NCBI GenBank assembly: GCA_028023455.1 | Contig: JAQFVV010000031.1 | Span: 6,802,926 to 6,866,925 of the forward strand | DNA length: 64,000 nucleotides | Origin: Epiperipatus broadwayi | Lineage: Eukaryota; Onychophora; Udeonychophora; Euonychophora; Peripatidae | Direction: 5' to 3' | In this document: positions 49,921 through 62,050 of the stretch, in pieces | How positions within the stretch are numbered: the first letter of the stretch is position 1 | How the letters are laid out: each line of letters begins with the position of its first letter | Program-made: the position numbers and the translations under genes | Notes under the pieces: model-generated | The model's database searches: none | Seen by the model: the letters and a program-made list of their open reading frames with translations, nothing else | Told to the model about the DNA's origin: nothing

Positions 49921-50662
49921 TAGTATATATTTTTTAGCTGCTGACGATGCAATGTGGGCCGAAGACGAAAATACCCTCAGATCGAAAAATAAAAGGAGAG
50001 AAAATTTTTTTGTTAAATTTTTCTTTCGTTCATATTGTTTATAACTACTATATATATAAAAATATATAAATAAATCAAATGAGATATTGAGCAGGCAGCA
50101 GACATGGAATGGGTACGAACGTATGTAAAAGGGTGATGATGAAACATACTCAGATCTGAATATATATATATATATATATATATAAGAAAAATATGTATGA
50201 GAGCCATAAGAATAATGGCAGCAGCAAATTATAATAGATAGAGGTAGCAGCCAAAGTAGGGCAGGATAAGTGGAAAGAATAAAGGGGAATAGCAGATATA
50301 GCCATAGTACCGAGGAAGTTTAGAAATAAGCCATAGGAGATATGTCACAATAGATTAGGAAAACGCTATAGAAATGCTTGAAATACAGATAGAAACCTTC
50401 AATGGGGAAATAGGAGAAAGGCCACAATCACAATTGAAGAGTCTCAAATTTTTTTTTGTTGTTTCAAGGCAGGAGAGAAAGAATGAGGGGTGTAGAAGCT
50501 AGCAAGTAAATCACTGATCCGAGTATGACATCGTTGTACCCTTAAAATCCAGTTTTTTTGTGTGTATTATCATGTTATCCTGTTTTGATTTTGTATTTTC
50601 ATCTTTATTAAAAAGTGAGGATTCATTTATTACTACCCATTCCAAGTAAGAGAATATGAAAC
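49921..50662. other. Internal region between the two long terminal repeats
   Basis: 742 bp, with no gag/pol-like frame, no primer-binding site I recognise and no polypurine tract next to either repeat. Contains (TA)n at 50,159-50,184. It is shorter than the flanking repeats. Confidence 0.6.
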
Positions 50663-52209
50663 TATAAGATTTGTACTCAAATCTTAGTTTTACCTTAGTT
50701 CTGTCATCATTCTACCTCTTTCCCCTTTTTGTATGGGTTTACATGGATTCTGACCTTGAATATAGGATTAATGTGTAATAATATACAATATCTGTAAAGT
50801 GTTTAAATAAATAATTAAATGTTATATATGCACACATACTCCGATAAGCTTATTTTAAAATAACACATTGCAAGGTATTATTAAATTGCCGTGCATAAGT
50901 TGTATAAATTTAAATAATCCTATTAATTATTCTGATAGGTTTAAATAATATTTTAAATTATATAAAAAAAAATCAATAATTATATTTTAAAATGTAAACA
51001 TATTATTATTTATGTCAGGTCCAGGTAATACTTAAATTATAAAAATAAATAATTCTCAATTTAAAATAAAGATTCTTTTAAAATTCCCCTGGTAATTAAA
51101 GGCAAGTCATAGCGGGAGGGGGGAAAAGATGACAGAGCTAAAAAGGTATTTTAAAATGTACAGAAACAAAAAAAAAGGTTTGTTAAAAATAACTTTTATA
51201 AATTACATCATGAAAAAGGTAAAATGTAAAAGTGATCAGATTGAAATTCCAACCTGTATGACTATTGCATCCGTGACCTAAAGGGATGTATGGCACAGAC
51301 TCAAGAGACAGCTGCATGGATGACATATTCCTCGATGGATCCCAGAGATAAGGAAAAATAGAATAAAAAGACAACTGATTGTTAAAATAGGGGAGTAAAA
51401 AAAATAAAAAAGTAGAACCAGAAATATCAATTCCAATTATGCTGTTTGTTATAATTCTTGCAATCCAAAATTTATATCTAGCAATGCGCTAAGAGTAGGT
51501 GCCGTGCGATGCTCCTCCAGACTGATGGCTATACAATATTAAAATCCCACAAAATGTGATAAACCTAGAATTCTGCTGCTTCCGTTGAACAAATATTCTC
51601 CTAAATGTAACTGTGATTGAACCTGGAAACTTGGACTCTCCAAACAGTGTGCAAACTTAAATGAACTAAAGGTAACATGATACACAAGATTAAAATTCGT
51701 TTTGGAACTCTAATTGAACTCTATATTTCTAAAATATTAATTTCATTTTAATTTCCACTATTATGTAATTCTAAAATTAAATCTATTTTCTGTAATAATA
51801 CTATTTTAAAATGAACCTCATAAATTAATCTATCATTATTTTACTTGGGTATCCAATTTTATTGTATTCATTAAGATTAAATTTCATGCCCACATGGTTT
51901 CCAAGCTGATGTTTTTTTATATATAATTTGTGGAAGGGCTACCTTCTTCTGCGAATTTAGTATCATAACAGTAAATCACATCGGTTAATAGATTTCAGCT
52001 TGGGAATCAAATAATAATTTTAATATGTTTTATAAATAACTAAACATCACATGATCACTATCTCATACTAGCACAGTAATTGTTATTAAACAATCCAAAA
52101 CAAAGCAAAACTCTCCATATAGTAGTGCCATCTTGTGCTAACAAGAGCAATCAATGGATGCCAGAAGGCTTGTGCATAAAATCCCTATCTAGTGCCTACT
52201 CATCCAATA

Positions 52210-52251
52210 TCCCCAGACTAGTTTCTGGCTTGTGTCCTTCATCAGTGAGGA
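52210..52251 (-). ncRNA. Hammerhead-like ribozyme, left arm of family F
   Basis: Minus strand: TCCTCA, CTGATGA, AGGACACAAGCCA, GAAAC, TA, GTC, TGGGGA. Stem I (TCCTCA/TGGGGA) is 6 bp with one G-U. The stem III region ACTAGT is a 6-nt palindrome. The stem II consensus across copies would be GGC-CACAA-GCC, but each copy has one mismatch, and A-A sits next to the core. The core boxes are complete. Confidence 0.55.
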
Positions 52252-52683
52252 GCCTTGGATCTGAGAGCACTGCACCTAGATCTTAGGATCTAATGCAACC
52301 CTCCAGCACCCACCTTTTAACTCTATTTAACTACAAAACTATGAGAATGAAATTGAAAACACAAAAATATTTTCAATCCAAGCTCAATAGCTTATATAGT
52401 CATATGGGTCTGAACTCAATTCAGTACCCATACATTTTGGTGTCTTTTGCTCTTTAACAACCATAGCCACCACTATCCTATTAGGCAGGTTTGGTGTTAA
52501 ACCACTAAACATCATATGATCACTATCTCATATGACTATATAAGCTATTGAGCTTGGATTGAAAATATTTTTGTGTTTTCAATTTCATTCTCATAGTTTT
52601 GTAGATAAATAGAGTTAAAAGGTGAGTGCTGGAGGGTTGCATTAGATCCTAAGATCTAGGTGCAGTGCTCTCTGATCCAAGGC

Positions 52684-52725
52684 TCCTCACTGATGAAGTC
52701 CACAAGCCAGAAACTAGTCTGGGGA
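52684..52725 (+). ncRNA. Hammerhead-like ribozyme, right arm of family F
   Basis: Plus strand: TCCTCA, CTGATGA, AGTCCACAAGCCA, GAAAC, TA, GTC, TGGGGA. Same layout and same intact core as the left arm, with a different stem II substitution (GTC for GGC). Confidence 0.55.
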
Positions 52726-53527
52726 TATTGGATGAGTAGGCACTAGATAGGGATTTTATGCTCAAGCCTTCTGGCATCAATTGATTGCTCTTGTTAGCAC
52801 AAGATGGCACTACTATATGGAGAGTTTTGCTTTGTTTTGGATTGTTTAAGGTTTTATAAATACGAGACCTATATTATTAGTTAATGTATTTGTTAATGAG
52901 CTATCATTCATGCTAGGTTAGTTAAATCTTAAATAAAGCCATAATGTTAAGAAGAAAGGGGTGTTAATGATAGTAAATTAAATACTAGTCGTGTAGAGAT
53001 TGGGGATAGATTTGTATAAATAAATGCATTTGCATTAGAATTATGAACTGCGCTAGTTATTGATACATGAATTTTTATATCACAGAAATGTAATAGAGGT
53101 ACTGTTAACATTTTGCTCTTGCACTTAAGGAGCATACAAAATATAATAGCACAGAACCTTGTCACATGGTCGGGGATGGAAAGACTATGACCTCTTACCG
53201 ACAACACACTTGTGACCACTCCTAAGGGCTCCAACCTGATGTTTGGCCGACACTCTTCATATTCCACTAGTTATTACCTTGTCATGTGGTCGGGGATGGA
53301 TAGGCTACGACCCCATACTGATACCACGCTCATGACAGACCTACAGGGCTCCGATCTGATGTTTGATCATCCCACCTGCCTCCAACATTTCTTCTGCGAT
53401 TATTCTTTTTAAAAAAGCTCATTAATATGGTTTCACAGGCCCTGAACCCACCTGTTATGCCGCCATTCAAACGTGGTGGTGGAATTTTGCAACATGTTAA
53501 CAAGGCATACATAATCTTACCATTACA

Positions 53528-54590
53528 ATTTATGTCCAATACTGTCTGTAGTTTCTTTTCCATATAGAACCCAAATCCTAATAGCTGATTTATCATGTTT
53601 TTGTTTCCTATTTTGGCCATTTTGGGCTTGAAATAATGCTTTTTTTATAAATTTATAATTATAACTATTTGCTAATAAAACACTATTATTATGATTTTTT
53701 TTTCAAATGTGACTTATTTGAAAGGTCAATTGCTCTATTTAAAAGAGTTTTGGCTACAGAAAATATCTGAGTTAGGTGATGATAAGAATGGAAATGTAAA
53801 TATCTGTCCTTGTGGGTATTTTTTCTGTAAATCAAAAAAAAAAACTATTTGGTGTTCTGGTGACTAGAACATCAAGAAAAGGGAGTTTTCCATCAAACTC
53901 TGTCTTCATTGTAAATTTAATATGTGGATGCCCATTATTTAAATGTAAGAAAAAGTCATCTAATTTTTTCATGTTGCCATATGACAAAAGTGTCATCTAT
54001 GTATATGAGCCAAATGAGAGGTTTTAAAGATGATGATTCTAAAACACGAGTTTCCATATTTTTTATGAATAAATCAGCTATTAGTCCTGAGATAAGTGAG
54101 CCCATCAGAGTACCAAAAACTTGTTTGTAAAGCTGTCCACTGTATATAAAATCTGTGTTCAAAAGACAATGTTTATTCAAAGCAATAATATGGTCTGGTA
54201 AATTGCAACGTTGTGAAATTATATTTAAAGCTCATCAATTGGAAAGTTTGTAAACAAAGACATGGCATCAAAGCTGGCAAGAATGCCATTAGCATTAATT
54301 TTTATTTTTTTTAAAACAGAAATAAAAAAAAAAAAATAATATACGATTTAGTAGATAGGATTGTAGGTTTAATGAAATCTGAAAAAAAATCTAGCTAAAA
54401 TATGAGTTGGAGATCCTATTGTGCTTATTATTGGATGAATGTGGGTATCTTATTTGTGAATTTTTGGAAATCCATAAAATTTTGGATAGACCCATTATTT
54501 TTTACTAGGGATTATTTTATTTTTTATCTCTATTTCAATGGGCAATTTATTAATAATTGTTTTTGTTTTTTTTTCCAAATACATAGTATG
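53528..54590 (-). pseudogene. Penelope-like element: reverse transcriptase, 5'-truncated and frameshifted
   Basis: The minus strand from about 54,560 reads FPKIHK, HPIISTIGSPTHILARF, then FDAMSLFTNFPI (RT motif with catalytic-type D), GQLYKQVFGTLMGSLISGL, WLIYIDDTFVIW (active-site YIDD, about 54,000), DDFFLHLNNGHPHIKFTM, KLPFLDVLVTR, DRYLHFHSYHHL and the connector ANSYNYKFIKKALFQAQN, ending IGHK at about 53,530. These are the signature blocks of the Penelope RT, which is related to telomerase. Frameshifts at about 53,950, 54,200 and 54,330 and A-rich insertions kill it. The missing endonuclease is at 47,038-47,370, beyond the inserted repeat unit. A family A SINE truncates or interrupts the 5' side at 54,594. 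Confidence 0.88.
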
Positions 54591-54593
54591 ATT

Positions 54594-54705
54594 TTTTTTT
54601 TTATATGTGTCATAGCATTGGCTGGGAATTGAACGCACTAACATGAAAAACTGCTTATAAGGCAGATGTGTGACCTCTCAACCACCAATGCTTAACTAGT
54701 ATATT
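54594..54705 (-). mobile_element. tRNA-derived SINE, family A, copy 3
   Basis: Minus-strand copy: GGTTGAGAGGTCACAC (A-box region), CTTATAAGCAGTTTTTC, GTTCAATTCCCAGCC (B box), then ATGCTATGACACATA and poly-A (T run at 54,592-54,602). More diverged than copy 2. TAGTAT near both ends may be part of a decayed target duplication. Confidence 0.72.
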
Positions 54706-54794
54706 CTCTTTTTACTACATAAAAACCTTGATAGTGGCGGTTGGTAGTCCGTCAAAATATCAGATTATAATGCTAAATAATACATGGTCAATAC

Positions 54795-54857
<63 letters not shown>

Positions 54858-55054
54858 ACCCTCACTTCTCGATATATGATATAATTTAAAATATGACTAG
54901 CTCAATCAAATCATTATGCTCGGCTAAAATATGTACAACTATCTTTAATATATTTTATAATATTATAACTTATCAGATTTATTACAAACTTATCAAAAAT
55001 TAATATAGTTCAATATTATGTACTAATTAAATAAGTATTTAATTAAAATCATGA
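54706..55054. repeat. Spacer with (TA)n
   Basis: (TA)n at 54,798-54,854. The rest is A+T-rich and unassigned. Confidence 0.85.
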
Positions 55055-55820
55055 GACTGTGAAGTGAAGTTACAATTGGTAATCAGATTTACATTGAGTC
55101 AATGTCTTTCCAAGACACTGTCTCAATGGCATAAGAATACTATTACTTCTTCATTATCTCATTCCTAACTCTACAGCACTCTTATGACTTTTATAAATGA
55201 ATTATCTTTAATAATAATAGATAAATAAATCTCAATCTTTTGTTAAGGAACTATAATTAAATGATCTCAGGTTCTTCTAATCATCTTAAAGTAATAATAA
55301 TTCATGTAGATAGGAATGATAAGGGATTTAATATCAAACCTAAATACACCTAACTTATTCTAATAATAATCACTAACAATAATAATCTTTAGGGTATATC
55401 TTAATCTTATCTATTGGATTATACTTTTAATCATTAAGAAAATAAGTAAATCATATACATGTCTTTCATTTCCATATAGTATCTTAATTTTAAAATATAC
55501 TAAAATCTTATAAGTTAATAATCTGTGGCAATAAATAATATTATACTCTTATATTGTGCATTATAATTACTTTATGACCATTGTAATATTATATGTTAAT
55601 GTCAATCAATTTCTATAAATTATATTAAGAAAATATTGTGTTTCTTTCTCAAAATAGTAAAATAATAAATTCATATTGTGCAAATATTATGTTTATCCAA
55701 ATTATCTGTTGTCAAATGCTGTGGTGTAAAATAATGAATTCGACACACTTTTAAAACAACTTAACAAATTTATTTACATCAACTTTAACAAATAATTTAT
55801 TTACACTATTTACATTTAAA
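55055..55820. repeat. Repeat G, copy 2
   Basis: Same orientation as copy 1 at 41,430-42,260. Shares TTACATTGAG, CTCAATGGCATAAGAA, GATCTCAGGTTCTT and GATAAGGGATTT. Confidence 0.75.
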
Positions 55821-58800
55821 TGGAACTAAAGAAAATAAACAAAAATAAGAAAAATAATAATACAAGATTTTTACACTGTTACTATTTCCATAACCATAAG
55901 TAGATAATTTATACATTTATTAAATGTTCTATCAATAACATTTAATTCAGATTATGACTTTAAATTTTAATAAACATCATTTGTCCTCAGTTAATAAAAG
56001 AAAAAGGTTTTATGTAAAATATCATTCATGTAGCATGTATGTAAATAAACAAACTTTAATAATTAAAAATGCTATTTCACTTAAGTCTTACTATTATTTA
56101 GATTATAATGTACTAGTATGTACTACATTTATTATTAATATTACTCAAAGATCAATTAATGTATAAACTCATATAACTTTGTAATATCATAACAATTATT
56201 GATTATCACTGTTTATTTCATTCCGATATAATGTCATACCACATGTCTTATCAAAATATGCAATAGGTATATGTTCATTTAAAAATAACATTTTAAATTA
56301 TTCAACAATTTCAAGTTTAATAAAGTATTATGTTAAATAAAATTCTATGATTCTTTTCTATTTTAAATCATTACTTTTCTTTACTTGTTATTCTTATTCC
56401 TTTATAAAACTACTACCTACAAAAGTCATTTTAACCCTATTTAATTTCAGAAAAAAAAAACAAATGACCCATTTTTAAACAAAATAATAATGATCCAAAC
56501 TCTCTTATACCTCATCCTCAGTATACAATAAGCCTTCAATCAAGATATAAATTTCTATGTAAAATTAACTTACTTATCTAATAAAAATGAAAATAAAAAT
56601 ATAGACTTTATATACTTCTTACTAACTTTAAAAGAAAAATAAAACTTACGCTAATAAAATCTAATTCCTAATATTGTAACAGAAATATTAAAATTTATAC
56701 AAGAAAGAATCATATAATTATTTCTAGGTTCTCATATTACGTTGTACTAAATTTATATCATCAATTTAAAATATGCATATTAAAATAAAACTGCTATTAT
56801 TAATCTTGTGCGTGTATATTATTTAAACATTAATACATTCATTCAATAATCATATAACATTTGGTTGATCTAAAGAAAACATAGTAAATACATCAAATTA
56901 TTATTATTATTACACAATTTTTACCATAAATGATACTTCAATGTCCAGTCCGTCACACGATGTCCTCCAAGATTTCAGTTTTTACAAAATAATTTCACAT
57001 TTACACTCAACAATTATTCTTTAAAATATTACGTGTTGTATAATTATAAAATAAACTTTATGCAATAAAAAGTTATATTAGTATTTAGTTATTATTTTAA
57101 AAAAAAAATGTAAATGTACCTTTCCTATCTTTAATAAATCAATAATTAATGAAATATTTATGTTAGTTAATAATTAAAAAATATTACATAACATCCAACG
57201 GTGTATTCTTCCACTATATTGTTCTTTTTCCTAGGCACAAATTTTCACCAAACAGTACTTCCTTTTCCGGTACATCACGTGTCTTTAAAAGTTTTTATGA
57301 AATAAATGAAAACGTTCTTTTTTTAAAAAATAAAAAAAATAAAATAAAAGTCAGTTCCATCAGAAGAAGAAAATAATAATCAAAATAGTTTATAGGATCC
57401 TTATTCATTTCTTTAAGAAAAATTATTTAAAAGTTATTATTTTAGAATTAGTCAATAGTTTATAAATTCTTTTTTTAATTGTTCAAAAATTAACTTGGAT
57501 ATCCATGTATATTTTTATTTGCGCATTCCGTAACAGATATTTAGGTAAGATTACTTTTAAAGTCTTTTGTACGACCAGCGTTCAGACTTTTAATATAATA
57601 ATTTTATTTATAGGTACGTCTTTACCCATTAAATTTCCAATTTATTTGCCTTTTTAAACTGTCAAAATGTAGTCTTTTAAACCATAAAGACTTAACAAGG
57701 CAAATATTTATACAATTACTGTTACATATTATATCTTTACCAAGATATATATTTAAATTTATAATTTACAAATACCTGCTTCATAAAGAAGTATTTCTCA
57801 TTTTTTCAAATATCTATTTTATAAAAATTAACTACCATTAGCTTTTAAATTTATACAAAGTCCAACGTATTACTGTTAGGCATCGAATAACTCCCCTAGT
57901 CAATCCAGCGTTTGTTAAATTTTCAGTATAAAGTCTCCAATACGTTCTATCCTTATACGATGTCTTCATGATTATTTGATAGTAAATTGAGCATCAATAG
58001 GAAACGATCAATAGGGAACTATAATAAATTAACACTGCATATTTATTGGTAACTTTTATAAATTATTTTAAAAACTACTCTCTTATAATTTAAAACGATT
58101 TTGAGAGCGTCTATAATCACTTAGCTATTTTTAATAACACCTTTTACTTAAAGAATTTCAATCACAAGTCCCCTCCGAACAACTGAACCTTGGTTTTATA
58201 CCGGAAGAAAACTCCCACTTGATTGGTGAATTAAACAATAGACTTGCTAGCTTATTTACATATTTCACCAACAAGACAGAATTAAAAATAAATAATGACT
58301 TATTTAATATTTATTATTTACTACATTATTAAATTCTTAAATCAATATTCATCGTTTATTTAAATCTCTTAAACATTTTTTAAAATATACTTTCTTACTT
58401 TATTTTACGTTTAACTTTTATAAAATTATTTTTATAAATAAACTAAGTCTATTTTTATTCGTGATGTTTTTTATGCAGTATTTTAAAAATCAGATTTAAT
58501 ATTTCACATTAATTATCTTTATTTTTATTTCATGATAGCCAAAATAATATTTATAAATTTTATAACAGAATTTTTAAAATAGCTTTGCAACTTTACTAAA
58601 AAACTCCCAAGCATGTGTGTATGTGTTCAATTAACATCTGTTTTTACAACAGAGCTACAGACGCTTGTAATAATCTAAAAATAAACTAACAATTCATTTT
58701 TTTAAAAATAAATATTTTTAAAATAAATAATATCTTATAGCAGTTTTTAAAATAATAATTCGATAGTATTAAAATCAAATATTAATCTTCTATTATGTAT

Positions 58801-59152
58801 TACTAACAATTAAAATATTTATATTCATTTATTAAATATTAATTTTTTATCAACAATAAATATATGCATTTAATTTTAACTTGTTTTTTAAAACTTTAAC
58901 TTTAAACAGTTATTTATTAAATTTATTAATGCAGTATTGCTTATGGCCAGTTTTCCCAACCATATACTATTATCATTCCCATTGAAATGTCTCTCGCAAA
59001 CATCAGCACAATTTTTACATATCAAATACTCATGAATTACTTTAGTTACACTTTTAAAAAGATTGTTATAAACAAAATTAACATCATATAGTTAAATATA
59101 TCTTAAATTTAAAATTTTTTAAATAGATTGATACATCAATTTATGGAGACCC
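55821..59152. other. A+T-rich stretch, possible continuation of repeat G
   Basis: No coding sequence was recognised. A slightly less A+T-rich patch at 58,160-58,250 (CCCCTCCGAACAACTGAACC) has no family assigned. Confidence 0.5.
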
Positions 59153-59209
59153 ATACAAAAGGGCACAATATATATATATATATATATATATATTGTGCCC
59201 TTTTGTATA
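59153..59209. repeat. Perfect 57-bp palindrome around (TA)n
   Basis: Arms ATACAAAAGGGCACAATA and its exact complement flank a (TA)n core. More (TA)n follows to about 59,243. Confidence 0.92.
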
Positions 59210-59239
59210 TATATTTATTATATATATATATATATATAT

Positions 59240-59372
59240 ATATGTTAAAACGAAGATTTGCACGGGTTAAATATATAAAATACATATTTTGCGGGTTCAT
59301 CCGTGTTAAAAACTTTTAATACCAATACACTGACGTTTCGACTTGGTCACACAAGCCAACCACAGAGTTATA
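59240..59372 (-). mobile_element. PLE 3' end, copy C4
   Basis: The minus strand has GGTTGGCTTGTGTGACCAAG, TCGAAACGTCAGTGTATTGG, AACACGGATGAACCCGC and AAAATATG, ending TTAACA then (TA)n. It keeps CG dinucleotides (TCGAAACG) lost in the other copies, so it is probably the youngest or least decayed. Only about 130 bp is retained. Confidence 0.8.
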
Positions 59373-61559
59373 CATATATATATATGTATAACTGATCCAT
59401 AATAAGAATGGAAAAAAATACATCTGACTCACTGTGAGCATGTGCATATTTATGTATTGTAAATACACTCACATTGAAGGCATTTCCAAACACTGCATTT
59501 GCTTAATGTGCAGTCTCATAGCAATGATGATCAGGCAAGAATGTATTCCAACTTTTACCTTGACTTATAATACCATATAGGAAACTAATTTACATGAGTC
59601 CATAAATGCATGTTCACATTACTATTATGGAGTTACTAAATATTTAGTTTTAATAACCTTGTAGAAAATTCAATTTTTTATTAAAAAACTTGTAAATACA
59701 AAAAGTTATATAAACATATTTGAAATGAAGATACCTTCAAACACACTATCTAAATAACATCAAAGGTTACACTCTTATCAAGAATAGAATCTACTCTTGA
59801 TTATTGACATACAAGAAGCTAATCTAGACAATACGAACTATGAAAATAAAACTGAATTCAGACTTAATTCCTGATTAATTTCAGATAAAATTTTTTATTC
59901 ATATGATAGAATCATTAAGAATTTATTTTTAATAACCTTACAGAAGTTCTAATTGTTTATTAATTTGTATTATTAAAAGGTTTTATAGTTCAAAATATTA
60001 TTCAAAATGGGTGTTTAAATATTACAGCAGTAATGACTCTGCTTTCAGATTGTAAGTTAGAGCCAAAATTATTAAACATCATTAATATCTACTAAAAATT
60101 GAATTCCGTTTTTACATTTATTATTATATAGGCTAGTTGCCTATGAAACAATTTAGGCTGAAGAGTGAAAAACATTCTTATAAGAGGAGAAGTAGATTAT
60201 TATTTGTGCAAGGTTATGCATGCTATTTAGTTCTTGTATTTGAATCTGCCTGTTGCTCCAAATACATTTCCAAAATATTAAGTGCTGCAATGGTGTCCAG
60301 AACTACATAGTAATGAAGAAATTGTTTTTCCACTATATTATTAAAATGAGTAGTTAGACACACTGCTTTAATATTGTAAATATGAGCTAAATATAATTAA
60401 ATTTTATTAATAATTGTTATGAATTTAATGTCATTCTGAAGATGGCAATATTATGCTACTACCAAAAATGCATTTTTAGTTGGCCTAATAAATTAGGTGT
60501 TGTTGGTGCCAAATTTTGCATGATATTTAAATAGTCTTTGGGAGTGTCATTCAACTCCTAATGGGATTATAAAATATTTTGGAAACAAAAAGTTTTTTAA
60601 TATTACATTTGTAATGATTTTTATTCTTATATTTCTACTGAATGTATATGACAGTAATTGTATTTGTAAATTAGTTAAATGTAATGTGCGTATATTTTCA
60701 TATCTATACATCTTTATTTCACCAATTTTGTATTAAATAGGCTTTAATATTAAATAAAGTAATATATCTGACATACAAAATCATAAAAGTATTAGCTCTT
60801 CAAGCAAACAAAAAGCCAAAGATGTCTCATATGGTTTATAATAATTGTCAGTATTATATGAAAGTCCTTGCTTGCAATATTTGATTGTATTCATCCGTTT
60901 CACAGTTTATAAAAATAAAATTGTAATGGAAATGATTGTAACTTACAATCAGCTTTGTATAAACTAATAATCAAGTCTCAATACATTATGAAAAGACTAG
61001 TTTTTGTATAATTTATTGAATTTTAGTCATTGGTTTTAAAAAACCTCATTGTAGAATGACAGTTATTTCTGTTTAAATTTTATATCAACAAGATATGATT
61101 ACATTTTAGGTACATGTATTAAACTAACATTACCATTTGGTTGTTTAGAGACTGTTAAAAATAAGGCATGACTTTGATACTTTGAATAGTTAAATAAGGA
61201 TTTAGGATAATTAAAGTTATATATAAATTAGATTAATATACATATTTCACTCTCTGATCTATAACAACATCAGTTAATTAATACTTAAATACCAACACTG
61301 CTAAAATAATAATTGGTTTTACTTTTATTGGTATTATTCTATTTTGTTCTTAGTTTATTGATTTTTGATTAGCTCATTGGCAGTTGCATCTATTTTAATT
61401 TCAATTTCATATGATTAAGTTATGATTAATTATAATTAAGTTTATACAAGTGCTAAAATTACTAGAATTACAAATCCTACATCAAATTAACGTACATAAA
61501 ATTAATTATTAAATAGTATGGGGAGTAAAAAGAGTTTAAATATATATATATATATATAA
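59373..61559. other. A+T-rich stretch, nothing recognised
   Basis: No gene or shared repeat was recognised in 2.2 kb. Confidence 0.55.
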
Positions 61560-62050
61560 ATAAACAGAATATTAGGTGTGAGTTAATATATGATAATAGT
61601 AAGGAAAGTAGTTTATTGTTTAAGGCTCCAACGGGATCTTTAGCTACAAAAGAATATACATGTAAATGGAAAAATATGGGTCATTTATTTTGTAAATTAT
61701 GTAAGGAAGGAATAGAAAATATTAGGCATTTGTTAATTGAATGTAAATGTTTAAAAACAGAAAGGGTACATATAATGAAGTTGTGGAAAAATAAATATAA
61801 AAAGAGTGATTATACAGAAAGTGAATTATTGGTTTTTATGCTGGGTTTGGGAAAAGATAAGAGGGATTTAGATATAAAGGTTATAGAGTTGACAAAGATT
61901 ATGTTTTGAAAATGGGATAGAGAAGATTATGGGTAAATTTAGAGTGGGGAATAGTGGCTAACAGGTTTATCTGGGCATAATTGCTGAGATATTCTTGACT
62001 TCGTTTATGGAGAAGCCATAATGCATCACATCACATCAAAATATTTAAAA
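61560..62050 (+). pseudogene. Non-LTR retrotransposon C-terminus and 3' end
   Basis: An open frame at 61,616-61,909 encodes EYTCKWKNMGHLFCKLCKEG, ENIRHLLIECKCLKTER and SELLVFMLGLGKDKRD, with the C-x2-C-x8-H-x4-C type motif intact. This is the part downstream of the reverse transcriptase in several LINE clades. No RT is present upstream, so the copy is 5'-truncated, as is usual for target-primed insertions. The 3' UTR runs to about 62,040 (GCATCACATCACATCAAAAT) and lacks a long poly-A. The paralogue on the minus strand at 6,850-7,375 confirms the family. Confidence 0.7.

Larger units (their letters stand above)
52039..52850. mobile_element. 812-bp insertion: inverted pair of family F, 12-bp target duplication
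   Basis: GTTTTATAAATA flanks both sides (52,027-52,038 and 52,851-52,862) and occurs once in copy 1 of the host repeat near 48,729, proving an insertion. Inside are a minus-strand family F copy (about 52,082-52,500) and a shorter plus-strand copy (about 52,528-52,850), with a direct repeat ACTAAACATCA.ATGATCACT at the head of each half. No coding sequence. Confidence 0.9.
50663..53527. mobile_element. Long terminal-repeat-like unit, copy 2 (right)
   Basis: Direct repeat of copy 1, ending CTTACCATTACA. The 5' TG is TA here. It is interrupted at 52,039-52,850 by an 812-bp insertion. The subrepeats with TGGTCGGGGATGG at about 53,165-53,390 are retained. The right end joins directly to the PLE RT-connector coding sequence. 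Confidence 0.75.

Noticed and set aside
49930-49985. CTGACGA..GAAAA in the LTR-like interior as a hammerhead
   Set aside because: No complementary stem II between the boxes and no stem I.
52947-53267. 106-codon minus-strand frame in the LTR-like unit
   Set aside because: Not open in the other copy, and it spans the noncoding subrepeats.
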